Source of the DNA: Siderastrea siderea
Lineage: Eukaryota > Cnidaria > Anthozoa > Scleractinia > Rhizangiidae
DNA length: 64,000 nt
Assembly: GCA_964030785.1 (NCBI GenBank)
Contig: OZ034967.1
Location: 48,043,033 to 48,107,032, forward strand
Direction: 5' to 3'
Shown: piece by piece, positions 1 through 11,693 of the stretch
Layout of the letters: each line of letters starts with the position of its first letter
Numbering within the stretch: position 1 is the first letter of the stretch
Program-made: the position numbers and the translations under genes
The notes under the pieces: generated by a model
Databases searched by the model: none
What the model was told of the DNA's origin: nothing
What the model saw: the letters and a program-made list of their open reading frames with translations, nothing else

Positions 1-603
1 CTGGGTAGGGATTTTGAACATACACAGTGCCCCAACTGTTTGACTTTCAGAGGCAAAGTCACCCTAGGTGGCTGAAATTTGACATTCATTATTTGTCCAG
101 GGGTAGGGAATTTGACTGTGGCTTCCCTGGGGGCTGCCCACCCCCAACCCTGGGGCTTAACATCCATACGTGCATAGTTAATAAAAAGAGATGAATTGGA
201 GCTCTGAAGGTGAGGGGGAAGTGGGGGGGGGGAGTTCCTTTAGGAAGCAGGTAGCAGAAGGGTAGGAAACTCAGGTTTCATTCATTAGCCCCTACAGCTA
301 AGTACCCCAATTTTAAGTCCATTCTTGCAGGGGAGGAGAGCTAGAGCATGTCTAGCTTTTTTAATTCCTTTACCCCCTCCTCCCCGCCCCAAACAAAAAA
401 GGCAAGGCCATTTATTTATTCACATCAGTGTATCACAATAATAGGGTTTGAATGTGTAATCAAAATTCCTTGAGAATCATTTGTGGAAAGTGGTCTGTAT
501 CATTGTGGTGAGGGCAATTTGGACATAATGGTAGCTTTGACTTTGGCATTTTACTGGTTCTTTGATGTAAATTGTATTTACAGATAGCCTCTTTGCATTT
601 CAG
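1..603. other. non-coding flank / intron upstream of terminal exon
   Basis: No convincing coding exon is visible. The stretch holds a G-run near 220-232 and ends in a pyrimidine-rich splice acceptor whose AG is at 602-603. It is probably the last intron of the gene whose terminal exon follows. Confidence 0.4.
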
Positions 604-1217
604 AACCAGAATCTATCCCTACTGAAAAATTAGAGAACAAAGATAAGGACTTGGTTGAGAGTGTCCAAAGATGTTCAACTTCCACATTTCCTGGAAAGGA
701 AACAGGAGCAAAGAAAAAAGCCAAAGTGTCTGTGTCGGCAATACTACGGTTGGTTGACAACAAAAGAAAGCAGATGGAAAAAGCACTTTCCCAGTCCAAA
801 CGAGATCGGATTTTAATGAATTCAGCAAAGGAAGACCTGATCATGAAAAAGCAAACGGTTGCCTCACTTGAGGATTCAAATAAGTCGTTACAAAGTACAA
901 TGCAGAAAATGACTGAGTCACTGTCTGCTATGGGAGAAGGGATTTCCACTGGAATGAGGATGATTGCTATGGCCATGTCAGGGCCAACACATCAACAGTT
1001 TCAGTCTTTTCACCCAGTAGATTACAGTAGCCATGGTATGATGTATCAAAGTAATGTGTATGGAAGCTCTAGGGGATATAACTCTGTAATTTCTCCAGTC
1101 CCTGAATTTTCAGGTCAAGTGGGAGGGAGGTCATATACTCCAAGCCCTACCCCCTCTGAGTCAGTTTCTGCAGTTAGTAGTAGTGCTTATTCAGGGCATG
1201 ATACCTACAGCTGTTAA
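604..1217 (+). CDS. terminal coding exon of a basic/coiled-coil, Ser-Pro-rich protein (hypothetical)
   Basis: An open frame runs from a splice acceptor (AG at 602-603) to a TAA at 1215-1217, about 204 codons. The N-terminal part is rich in Lys, Ser and Arg (motif GAKKKAKVSVSAILRLVDNK) and leads into a predicted helical stretch (KRKQMEKALSQSKRD through MTESLSAMGEGISTGM). The C-terminal 80 residues are Ser/Tyr/Pro/Gly-rich and probably disordered. The layout, a charged helix followed by a Met/Ser amphipathic segment, resembles the C-terminal part of Myb/SANT-like accessory proteins found with Harbinger-type transposases, but no DNA-binding domain is in view, so this is only a guess. Upstream exons must lie outside the window. 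The frame has no lesions and the 3' region has several poly(A) signals, so this may be an expressed gene. Confidence 0.55.
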
Positions 1218-1480
1218 CCTCAGAAAAACAAAAAAGTCACAGCAGACAGTTCATTAAAGTTGAGTTTATTTTTCTCAAGAGTAACATTACTTGTATTAAC
1301 TAAAACCCTGTTTCTGATACAAGACTTGTTTACTGTAAACATTGGCCCCAGGCTACATGTTACAGCATTTCTCAGTGTTAAATTTCCTCATTATCCTTTG
1401 CTGGAATATTACTTTTAAAAAATAAAAAAGTGTTGCGTTAACAATAAAATTTTAAATTACAATAAACACTTCAAACCCAA
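1218..1480 (+). promoter_or_regulatory. probable 3' UTR with poly(A) signals
   Basis: After the stop codon the sequence becomes AT-rich and carries AATAAA hexamers at about 1421, 1443 and 1461. Together they would allow cleavage and polyadenylation of the upstream exon's transcript. Confidence 0.45.
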
Positions 1481-1688
1481 ATGCAACTGATTGTCATTGC
1501 TCCAATTGTCTGTAGTATCCATACAATAACATTATTTATAATACCACAGAGTGTCAGCTACTTTTCTGATACTTTTTAGATTTTAAATATTTGGCTTTTT
1601 TTAAGGCTTTTATGTTACAGGACCCCATTAATAACAGTGCTCTTGGACTGAAGGGTTATCCGGTTAAAATATTCGCTTATTATTATCA

Positions 1689-1694
1689 TTGTTA

Positions 1695-1744
<50 letters not shown>

Positions 1745-1752
1745 TTTATTTT
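1689..1752. repeat. (TTA)n microsatellite
   Basis: A TTA/ATT trinucleotide run is nearly pure from about 1698 to 1743, with decayed edges. Apparent poly-Leu or poly-Asn frames across it are artefacts. Confidence 0.95.
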
Positions 1753-4599
1753 TATTAACTGCTTTTACCTTGTTGTACATAATGTTTTTCTGTTGCTTCT
1801 GGCAATGTCTGCAAGTTTTGTGGTTGCTGGTTCCTTCTCCCAACCGCCCTCCAACAACCAAAACAACAACAATGACAACAACATTTTTATTTCCAGAAAA
1901 TGAAGTACATGTCACACTGACCCACAAATAGCAACCCTAATCAAAGCGGGCCAGTCCTTAACCTACATTATTACACACAACAATAACAACAGTAGTGCTC
2001 AAGGGAGCAGTGTTAACAATACAGTAAGTGCTACTGCAAGTGGACATTCTTTTTACTTCTTGGACAAGTATCTGTGTCTACCCTTGCAAACTTATTTTAA
2101 AATACTTCTGTAGCTTGTAGCTTGGTAAATACAACAAGATAGTTTTTATTGTAATCCCAACAAGCTCTTTGCTATTGCCTTGGGTGCTTTTGAATTTACC
2201 AGTGCAAAAAGGCAGGATGGTTTGCATAGTAAACAATAAATAATTGTTCTAAATGCCTGATTGTTGTATAAAGTGGTGAAGCTTTCTTTGTTCCACTGAA
2301 TGTGTTTTCTGCATGAAATTCAAGGTAAGAAAAGAGTACCTTATTGAAATAGGGGCAAGGGAGACTTTTTATAAACATTCACACATTTTATTTTTCAACA
2401 ACAATAGGCCAGTATAACTTTTGGTCTGTTTACATTGTACTTAGCAGTAACCAATAGCTAGTTCAATCAATATACAGTGTGACTGGTGGCCATCTCATAT
2501 CTCACAACACCAAAAGGGTGCCATGAGGAAAGGTGCCGGGGGGGGGGGGGGTTCAAAGAGGCAAGGAAGCTTGTCAATCCGTCTGGAGGTTGCCAATGTG
2601 TACCTTTTTGGATGTTAAAATACAACACGTGTGTCAAAGTTTTCATGGTACCTTTAAGGGAAACAATTTTGTCCATAGTGGCCATGCCCTTAATAAGGGA
2701 GAGGAGAGTGCGTGGGATGCTTAATGAAATGAAGCCTCTAATTTATCATTCTCGGGGTAATGTAGGTGGTCTTCTCTCTTACAGCCTTGTAACTTATTTC
2801 CTTGAATCCCCCAAGGCCTACATAAATTTTCAGCAATATGTGTCAGGAAGGTGTTCTGCAAATACCCGAGTAATGATGTTTCTTACATGAACCCCTTCAG
2901 CAGCATTGAAATTGTAAAGCCTGTCTGGTTGTGTTTCAGGTTGACCATGCATTTCGTGAATTATAATTTACATGAATAAAGTTATTAAATTGCGTGTGAA
3001 TGATAAGCACAATTGAAGGTGGCCCCCAAGATAAAACTCCTTTATATAGTTCATATTTCATAGCCCGGGGTAACTGAGTGACTGCGCTTTTCCATATGTA
3101 CCAATTGTAGCTGCAAAATAACAGTAATAAAAGTAACTATCTTATCATGTCATTTTTACTCATTGTTCGCACTTCTCCTGGCATTAAATGTGCCCCCGGT
3201 GCATTCAATCATTAACAACCAATCAAAATATAAAACGGGTTTAATTTTGTCTGTGTCACAATATATGTTTCAAAATAAGAATAAGTGGTAGGGGAAAATT
3301 TTTTGGAAAATTAAAAACAAGAATGATACGTAATATTATTGCAGTTCATTGGTCTGCCTTTCAGCTAAAAAAAGGCTGGAAGAATTTATTTCAATTATTA
3401 AATCATTTATCCCATTTATAGCGTTGCGTTGCTTGATCGTGTAATTATCTCCAAGAGTGTTTTTAAAACAATTAACAGGAGCTCAGTGAAATGATGCATC
3501 ATAAGTCAACTTCAACATATGTTGGGTTCAGTTACTCTTCCTAATTAGAAAAGGGATCCCATTAGCACAAATATAACAGCAATTATGTATGCGAGACTTC
3601 TTTTCGGGAAAAAAGCACTAAATGTGAACTCAGTATCGATCCAAATTAAAGTGAAGCGTGTAGATTATATTATTGGAACTCATTCAGACTGATACCTCTC
3701 ACCTTTACAGGGACCGCATGGTGTTGCTAACAGTGAGGTTCTTGAGATAACAGCTCACGATACAGGATATTTTAGACAATGGTAAGTGTTTATTCTGCTG
3801 GCTAAGCATTAAAAAAGCCTTTCAAATAAAGAAGAAAATAAGGAATACGGGTGTACTGTATTTTCAAAACCAAAACCCTTCTAATTTTGTCACCCCAAAT
3901 CATTCCTTAGGTTCACAGACACAAAGTGCCGCTGTGCAATAAACCCATCACTCCACAGAATTCCCACCGGGGGAAAGTCGTCGTAAAAAGAATAAGAAGA
4001 AGAAAGTAAAAGTCCAAAAATTATTATCAAATCATTGAAATTGTAAATATCAGACCTCGCGTGAAAAGACGTATAATTTTTGTCTTAGCAGCAAAATCTT
4101 CAGTTTATTCATCATAATTTCTCCCCCTTCCCTCAACAAAAAAGGATAATGTTTATAAAAGTAAATGTTTATTTGGTCAGGAGCATTTTCATATTTGGTG
4201 GCTTCTAAAGAAGCCGTTTTTAAGTGCGGCAGCCTTTAGATCACTGCAAGGCACAGGCACTTCCGGTTAAATAGCTCTTCGTGAACTTGATTTGGACTCT
4301 TTCCACCGGATGGGAAGCTGTTTTCCGTCCTTGCTCATCTCTAAAGGCAGGTGACTTGCCAAGAAACAACTTCAGGCTGAAAGAGGTGTTGACAAGACAA
4401 CCGCCCCCTAATACTGCAAACATTTCTTGAGAGAAGAACCCAGACCTGCACTTATCAGATCCTCTTCAGTGATGAGGTATGGAGTCTCACGGAGGTCTCA
4501 CGGCATACCAGGAAAGATCGCTCTTAGTACATTGTGTCGCATCGTAATGGTCTCGTTGAATACCAAGGGCGATTTTAAACCCTTCTCAAATAGAAGAGA
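1753..4599. other. non-coding stretch
   Basis: No exon or TE protein is recognised. It includes a 14-nt G run at 2538-2551 and AT-rich sequence. Short frames here lack codon structure or similarity that I can recognise. Confidence 0.5.
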
Positions 4600-4850
4600 A
4601 AGCTTCTCTTTGCATTCACCTGTGTGGATCTATGGATCTGCTTTCAAAGGTGGTGATAAGTTCTTCAGGCAAGTGGTCGACCAGTTCCCAAGTGTTTTCT
4701 GGAAAGTAATTCTTCCACTTGATAAGATACTCTACTTTGACCCCTTGAAATCATTTAGCGACTATTCGCTCAACTTCGTACACACCCATGGCAGCGGGTT
4801 TTGGCTTGGGTAGGTATCTCAAATTTGAGCCTTGAACGAGAGCATCGTCA
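4600..4850 (-). pseudogene. chromodomain fragment
   Basis: Read on the minus strand from about 4850, the frame gives a classical chromodomain: YEVERIVAK, then VEYLIKWKNY, then NTWELVDHL. This is the aromatic-cage and beta-sheet pattern (Y/W..W.NTWE) that binds methylated lysine on histone tails in known families. One in-frame TGA (4753-4751) falls between the first two motifs, and more stops follow after about 4640, so it is inactive. The source could be a chromovirus-type integrase tail or a captured host chromodomain gene. No integrase core is visible beside it, so the origin is open. The continuation toward 4240 (-) has further open pieces with no recognised domain. Confidence 0.7.
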
Positions 4851-6666
4851 AATTGTGATGCATAAGAACCTGACAGGTTCCTTGCACGCTTCAACATATT
4901 GACTCAAAGAACTGAATGAAAGGACTGAAATGAAACCTTTCTGTATGTTTTGATCCATCTAAACGGATCCAGATTTAAATAAAATTTCTCAAACAAAAGA
5001 ATGTTCCCATAGGACTTGCCTTCAGCCGGCTCAAGTAGGTCTTGTGGATCCAGATTTCAATAATTATTTTTGCAAACAAAGGAGTGTTCCCAAAGGATTT
5101 ACGATGTTGGCGTGGGCCTGCTTGAGTGGGTTGCTTCTTGACTTAAAAGTCAACCGAATTTATTTTACCTTTTTTCTATTTTGTGTTAGCAAAGGAAAAC
5201 CTTTCTTACATTATTTCTTCATCTTTGATTTCAACGATTGGTAACCGGTCGGTGGTTAGAGCGATTGACTCAAGCGTTGCACACCTTCTAGCCTCCATCC
5301 AAAACAGGCTGTATCAGTCTATTTTTCCCGACGCCTGAGTTAAGGATAGTGAGAAAAATGAACTTTTCACCTTTTGTCGAGCGTGACTCGCCCTTAGCGC
5401 TTGCCTCAAATTGCACTTTGACAAAAACCTAAATAAGAAAAAATGAATGTTCATGCCTGTCCCTGTAACTTTAAGTAAGTTCAACACGCAAGCAATCACG
5501 AAGATTAAAGCATAGGAGTGCATGACAGTTTTCCTTTGGCTCATTTGGGGGAGGTTACTCGCTCTGTCGCCAATCACATGTTTTGCTCATGCAGTCGTAC
5601 TCGACTAGCCAGCGATTATGATTCCTTGACTGCTAGCAGTCTAAATAACATAGCCTGTTACATCGGCAGCATTTGCTGTTTCAGCATCGCTTTTAAGATT
5701 GCTTGGTCTGTATGAAATTTACTTCAACAATTACGTCATTAATTTTCTCAGCATTACGAAATGCGAGTCTTTCCCTTCGTTTGTGACGAGTTCCGTGTGC
5801 AACCCTTCTGTCGAGCATGGTGCTCGTTTGAAAAATCGTGATTAGAAAAGTGAAAATAGCGTGTTCTGCCCAAAATGCTCGATGTCTTGTCATCGTTTAC
5901 GTTATAAAACCCTCTAGCTTGTATGAAATCATTTTGGATAACGTTTTACCAAAAGAATATACAGAGTCGTAAAAAAGAACCGCAGCTGAGTTAAGAAAAA
6001 CAGCTTTGAAAAGGGAGTGCGGCCTTACTGATAATTGAACACAAAAACTGATTCTATTTGAAATCCAGTAAGATTTATCTGTTCTGATACTGTTGCATAC
6101 AAATATGTAAAATAGTCATGTTTCACACATTCAAGGGAAGGGATATAAACTCGGAACGAATATAAACTCAGGGTCTCAAAAAGCCTAAACGTGGAGGAAG
6201 GAAAAGATGAAATGAAAGGTAACTAATATGATTACCATACTTTTTAAAATAAAATATATTATACTTCTTTAGTCATGTTATTGTAGCTTTCAGGTGATGT
6301 AGTCAAAATTCAGTATTATATCAAATTATCAACCCTTCTGACTTCCCAGTGGTACGAAATACATGTACTGAAGCAGCAGAACACTTTGATATAGAATCCT
6401 GATCATTTTTGTGTCATATCATGCTCCTTTTTAATGCGCTGGCTAAGAGAGCTTTCATGTGGGTGACAAGGTATCTTTTACTGTAGATTTTACCTCCCTG
6501 TTCCAACAGCCTTTGCATGGGAATAGGTGACAGCCAAACTCGCACCCATGGTTTGATCCTCTGTTACTAAGCTCAGTCTATAAAAACGATTGCAGGTAAA
6601 AAGTAAATTCGGGTAAAAAATTCTTCAACCTAGGTAAAAATTCAGTTTCCTTTGTCTCCTAACCCC
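4851..6666. other. non-coding stretch
   Basis: No coding piece is recognised. A near-repeat of about 25 nt around a GATCCAGATTT core occurs near 4967 and 5047. A tRNA A-box-like word near 5250 is discussed among the rejected items. Confidence 0.45.
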
Positions 6667-6739
6667 AATTCTATTTCGTCATCAGCCAAGGTCGTTACGG
6701 AGTGGTACGAGAGAGAGTGCAGCGCATGCGTCAAGTCAG
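6667..6739 (+). repeat. left inverted terminal repeat of DIRS element
   Basis: Positions 6704-6739 (36 bp) are the perfect reverse complement of 11694-11729 in the right ITR. The outer part 6667-6703 differs from the right outer end but is matched by the internal complementary region at 11369-11413. Confidence 0.92.
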
Positions 6740-6957
6740 TTGTGTAGACCTTGTGTCAAGGATTAGGCGTAGTTTTTTGCTGCTCCGTTTAAAACTGGTT
6801 TTGTTCCCTCTACACGGGACGGATATCCACCTTGGAAACTCCCAGCACATTGGGATATTGAATAGATTGCTATCCACAACAGGCTGAGTAGAAATTGAGC
6901 ACTGAATTCTTGTTTTTTCCGCTTACGTTTTTCCCGCGCTTTTCATTCAGGAAAAAC

Positions 6958-8107
6958 ATGGCCGCCACTGGCACGACCGAAGATATAGAGACTACGGACT
7001 CTGCTCAACTTCACGAGGAAGGCAGTCTTAACAAAAGTCTCTTATCTGTGCTAAGTGCAATGCGGGAGAACTTAGTCTCCTCGAATTCTATGCTTCGTGA
7101 CTTAGTAGAGAGCAAACGCAAGTCGAGTGAAATGGCACCGGCTTCCAAACGAGCAAAGCTCGGTTCAGGAGAATCGAGTAATGCCACCAATGCTTCAGAG
7201 AAAGCGCTAAATACTTCAGATGAAGTGATTATTGAGGTTTCTGACAAAGAGACCGACCCAGCTTCAGAGGAAGCAATTAATAATGCCAAAGTTCCCGATG
7301 ACGACAGGTTAAGCTTGTTGAGTGGCGAAGGTAGCCTAGACGAGCTAGAGGATGAGGAGGTCGATAATGATGATTTACTGTCCCAAATCACGACCTCACT
7401 GAGCTCATCCGACGAAAGTGTCCGAAAAACTATCCAAACTGGTTAATGACAAATTTCAAACAGAATACACTGTTGAGAAACGTAAAGAGTTAACTCAAAA
7501 ATACAAGATACCTAGTAATTGCCACGAGTTATTTGTCCCCAAAATTAATTCGGAGATTTGGGGCAAACTTAATACAAGCTCCAAGAGGTCAGATATTAGA
7601 ACGTCAGTGTTGCAAGACACTTTAATTAAGGTCTCTAGTGCCATTATTGTCACTGTGGATGACTTACTTAGTCATAGGGAGAAGAAAACATCTCCTGACT
7701 ATAAAACTCTGATACCTAGGCTGACTGATTCTGTCGCCTTGATTGGGCATGTGCATAAGGAACTTTCGTTTAAATGAAGGGATGCAATCCGCCCTTACTT
7801 GAACCAAGAGTTCAAACAGGCTTGTTCACGAACTCTTAAACCGGGGAAGCTGCTATTTGGTGAGGATCTCCCCAAAACTCTGCAAGAACTCAAGACAACA
7901 AATAAACTAATGAGCTCTGTAACTCCTGATAACAAGAAAGGACATGCTAAATCAAAGAACCACAGTAACAGTCATTTCAGGGGAAACTTTTATCAAGGTA
8001 ATCAGAGCAAGCCTTTTTTGGCCCACAGAGGGGGGAATGTATATCCCCCCAAGTCAAACCAACAGCAGAATCGGTTCCAACCCAAGAAGAAATTCACAAA
8101 GAATTAA
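6958..8107 (+). pseudogene. DIRS gag-like ORF, frameshifted and interrupted
   Basis: The first ATG with good context (6958) opens a frame rich in Ser, Glu and Asp with a basic patch (PASKRAKLGSG). It runs out at 7446. The reading continues in another frame from about 7418 (SEKLSKLVNDKFQ), so a one-base indel lies between 7395 and 7420. A TGA at 7775-7777 then breaks that frame, after which 7778-8107 completes the protein with a basic Gln/Asn/Lys tail. Length (about 380 residues) and position before pol fit a DIRS gag. No zinc knuckle is seen, which is common for these gags. It would form the nucleoprotein particle in an active copy; this copy cannot make it in one piece. Confidence 0.75.
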
Positions 8108-10086
8108 ACAGGATCAAAACACAGGTAGATGAGTTTCCTTCTTACATGGCCTCTCATGTTTTACCTTATTTGAAAGCTTAAGTGCATTCATTTAGGGGAG
8201 GACAGTTATCTTTGTTTCGCCACAAATGGGAGAGACTTACTACTGATAATAACATCCTCCAAACTATCTCTGGAGATTCTATAACATTTATTTCAAACCC
8301 GCCCACTCAGGTAGCATACCCTCCCAACTCTATACCGCGTGATCATGCAAGTTTAGTTGACAGAGAAATCAAAAGCCTGCTAGATAGGGGGGTTATTGTC
8401 TTGTGTAACCATGAGCCTGGTGAATTTATCTCACCTATATTTACTGTACTAAAAAAGGATGGAAATGTGCGTCTTATTCTAAATTTAAAGCGTTTAAACG
8501 CATTTATAGAGAACTCGCATTTTAAAATGGATACAATACATACCATCTTAAGATTGGTGACACCAAATTGTTGGATGGCTTCTCTGGATTTGAAGGATGC
8601 TTACTACAGTGTAAGAATTCATCCTGATTTTCAGAAGTACCTTAAATTCACATACCATGGTTTGCTTTATCAGTACACAGTGTTCCCCAATGGCCTGTCT
8701 ACCTGCCCTCGCAAATTCACAAAAATGATGTAGCCACCCCTTTCCCACTTGAGGCTTCTGAATCACATTATCAGTGGATATATTGATGATTTTTATTTAC
8801 AGGGCAGCACGTACCTTAGATGTGCGATTAATGTTATTGACTCTATTAAGATGTTAGACAACATTGGATTAGTCATTCACCCTGAAAAATCTGTGTTCAT
8901 TCCGCAACAGCAAATCACTTTTCTGGGATTTGTCATTGACTCTCTCAAAATGATCGTCAGACTTACTGAAGATAAGATACGTAAGATTAAAGAGATACTG
9001 CAATGTACCATAAATAATTCACACTCTGTTAAGATCCGAGACATTGCCAGAATTATTGGCTACATGATCTCTAGCCTACCAGCTGTGAGATATGGTGCAC
9101 TTTATTATAGATACCTGGAAATGGACAAGATTAAGGCCCTCAAACAGTCTAAAGGAGATTTTGAAGCTTCTATGTCTGTGTCTAAGCAAGGAATATCTGA
9201 AATGAGGTGGTGGCTAGATAATCTGGATCATAGTTATAACACCATTTGCCATCCCCCTGTAGATATCATTCTGTATTCAGATGCTTCCCTTATGGGTTGG
9301 GGTACTGTCATGAACAAGACATCGACAGGAGGGAGATGGTCACCCATGGAGGCTGAAAACCATATCAACTACCTTGAGCTTTTGGCAGCATTCTTTGCCC
9401 TAAAATGTTTTCAAAATTCTATTTCAGGAAAGCATGTAAAATTAATGATCGACAACAGTACTGCTGTCTCTGTCATAAATAATATGGGCACATGTCACAG
9501 TCTTAAATGTAATGAAATTGCAGTTCAAATTTGGGAATTTTGTCAGTTACATAATGTAACTTGGCTTACTGCTGCCCATATCCCTGGCTCCTCCAATGTT
9601 ACAGCTGACAGAGAATCTAGAAATCTTCATTCAGAGGATACCGAATGGATGATTAATCCCAAATTACTGAACAAGGCACTGGATGCCCTTAATTTCAAAC
9701 CAGAGATAGACCTTTTCGCATCCAGACTCAACAGACAATTTTCCACATACTGCTCCTTTAGACCAGATCCTGAAGCATACCTTGTTGATGCATTTACTGT
9801 TTCATGGTCTGAAAAACAATTTTATTGTTTTCCCCCTTTTAGTTGCGTTCTAAGAGTTCTACAAAAAATCATCCAGGACAAGGCGACGGGCGTGGTAGTA
9901 GTTCCAATGTGGCCGACACAATCGTGGTACCCGATCCTGACGTCTCTTCTCGTTCTTCCACCAATCACTCTTCCACCGTCCAAGAATCTTTTGAGTCTTC
10001 CGGCATTTCCAGAGGTAAACCACCCACTACACAGAAAAATGAGTCTCCTTATTTGTCTACTATCAGGAAACAACTCAAGGATCTAG
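8101..10086 (+). pseudogene. DIRS pol: reverse transcriptase + RNase H + methyltransferase-like tail
   Basis: One frame is interrupted by TAA (8179-8181) and TAG (8731-8733). RT motifs appear in order: VRLILNLKRLN, SLDLKDAYYSV, FPNGLS and the catalytic GYIDDF near 8780. RNase H follows with its acidic residues in ILYSDAS (about 9270), YLELLAA, LMIDNST and the terminal TADRE. The C-terminal segment has DLFASRLNRQFSTY, a Cys-Phe-Pro-Pro-Phe motif and VVVPMWPTQSWYP, the signature of the DAM-like methyltransferase domain found in DIRS pol. That tail overlaps the recombinase frame by 244 nt. The start is unclear because the frame runs back into the gag end. The TAG lies just before the catalytic YIDD, so no active RT can be made without suppression. 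Confidence 0.9.
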
Positions 10087-11042
10087 GCTTCACATCCAGA
10101 TCTTCAGACGTCATTATTGCATCCTGGCGAAAAGGCACAACCGCGCAGTACCAGACATACCTCCAGAAGTGGCTTGAATTCTGTAAACAGAAACACTGCG
10201 ATGTCTTGTCACCATCTCTACCCATGGCCCTAGATTTCCTGTCTATGCTGTATGAAAAGGGATCATCGTACAGCGCCATAAACACTGCTAGAAGCATGCT
10301 GTCGTCCATCTTACAGCTTGACATAAACTCTCCTACTCCATTTGGACAATTACCAATTGTCAGACGGTTTATGAAAGGCATCTTTGAGCTTCGCCCCGCA
10401 TTACCCCGATACAAATCAATTTGGGATTTGAGTGTTGTATTTAATTATTTTCGTGGAAGGCCCTCAGCACCCGAGCTCAGCTTGAAAGATCTCACGTTAA
10501 AGCTGACATTTCTTCTAAGCCTCCTAAGCGGTCAGAGATGTCAAACAATTAAGTATTTAACAACCGAGAACATGGAGCTGACGACTGATCAGTGTGTTTT
10601 CAAGATCATGGACAAAGTAAAACAGACTCGTGTAGGAACTCATATTCAACCCGTTGTTTTTAAGGCTTATCCAAAGGATGAGAAGTTGTGTACTATTGCT
10701 CATTTGAAGGAGTACATAAAGCGGACAACCCCTTTTCGAAACGCATCCAAACAATTGCTTCTAAGTCATGTAAAGCCACATGGACCAGTAAGCAAGGACA
10801 CAATCTCCAGATGGTGCAGAACCGTTTTGTCTACTGCAGGGGTTGATACATCTAAGTTTAAAGGCCACAGTACAAGAGCCGCCTCATCTTCCTTCCTTGC
10901 AGACAATAACATAAACATTAAGGACATTATGTTGTCTGCAGGATGGTCGAGTGAGAGGACCTTTCAACAATTCTACCACAAGTCTTCTGAGCCAGAGTTT
11001 AATTACGGACATGAAATTTTAAGGACATTTGCGCAAAACTAG
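9843..11042 (+). CDS. DIRS tyrosine recombinase (integrase), intact
   Basis: An uninterrupted frame of 399 codons. The first 75 residues overlap pol and are Ser-rich. The core has an N-terminal SAM-like/core-binding part (TTAQYQTYLQKWLEFCKQ) and the catalytic domain with Arg in LLSGQRCQTI (about residue 230), the HxxR pair in KGHSTRAASS, a Trp in SAGWSSERTF in place of the second His, and the nucleophile Tyr in FQQFYHKSS. These are all the residues of the YR mechanism known from DIRS elements. It would cut and rejoin the circular DNA intermediate into the genome. The start at 9843 is only the first possible one; a conserved internal start may be used. It is the only lesion-free gene in this element. 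Confidence 0.9.
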   Translation: MRSKSSTKNHPGQGDGRGSSSNVADTIVVPDPDVSSRSSTNHSSTVQESFESSGISRGKPPTTQKNESPYLSTIRKQLKDLGFTSRSSDVIIASWRKGTTAQYQTYLQKWLEFCKQKHCDVLSPSLPMALDFLSMLYEKGSSYSAINTARSMLSSILQLDINSPTPFGQLPIVRRFMKGIFELRPALPRYKSIWDLSVVFNYFRGRPSAPELSLKDLTLKLTFLLSLLSGQRCQTIKYLTTENMELTTDQCVFKIMDKVKQTRVGTHIQPVVFKAYPKDEKLCTIAHLKEYIKRTTPFRNASKQLLLSHVKPHGPVSKDTISRWCRTVLSTAGVDTSKFKGHSTRAASSSFLADNNINIKDIMLSAGWSSERTFQQFYHKSSEPEFNYGHEILRTFAQN

Positions 11043-11368
11043 TCTTATCACAGATGTGGTGCGCTCGAGTAGTTTTTAAGCTACACTGATGTTTTTATGT
11101 GATATCTTTTTGATGGTTGATACCCCTTGTTTAGTATTCTTACCGAACCTCGGTCCAGGTTTTTTCTGCCTCAGATCTGAGACACAGATCGTGGCAATAC
11201 ATGTAAGGTTTATCTTTGCTTGTGGTCAATAGTGTAATGTGACTACGATTCTTCATATTTTTGTTACTTAAATCGTTGATATTTGGATAAACGAATGACG
11301 CAATTAAACGTCAGTTATTTATTACTTAAACACTGTTTTTTCTTCTGCCTCAATGACAGCTCTGAAAT
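11043..11368. other. DIRS 3' non-coding segment
   Basis: AT-rich spacer between the recombinase stop and the internal complementary region. No ORF. Confidence 0.6.
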
Positions 11369-11496
11369 CTCGTACCACTCCGTAACGACCTTGGCTGATG
11401 ACGAAATAGAATTAAGAATTAAACGAGACTTACCTGTAAGTTGAAGTTTGATTTGGATTCTATGAGTCATCAGCCGGGAGTGTAGGAGTTGGTACG
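11369..11496 (+). repeat. DIRS internal complementary region (ICR)
   Basis: 11369-11413 is the reverse complement of 6667-6711, and 11414-11496 is the reverse complement of 11724-11806, with no gap between the two. In known DIRS elements this is the template that regenerates both outer ends and gives the circle junction. Confidence 0.93.
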
Positions 11497-11693
11497 CCCC
11501 CCCTGTTATCATTATTGTGCCCCTCCCTATGGGTGTCCGATGAGTATCTTCATTGTTACGGTTCATTCTTCTTGCCATATGGCAATGAGATTCCTTTTCT
11601 ACAGTTTTTTCTCGTCACCAGACCTACTTGGTATAACACGTGCCCTAGGAACGTAGGCCCTGGCAACGAAAATGTCATTTCGGCCTCTAAAGC

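Noticed and set aside
1664..1931. Poly-Asn / poly-Leu open frames
   Set aside because: Translation of the TTA microsatellite.
5236..5290. tRNA-like A-box word (GTGGTTAGAGCGATTGACTC), possible tRNA or tRNA-derived SINE
   Set aside because: No B-box, no cloverleaf pairing and no 3' tail could be found; similarity is limited to about 20 nt.
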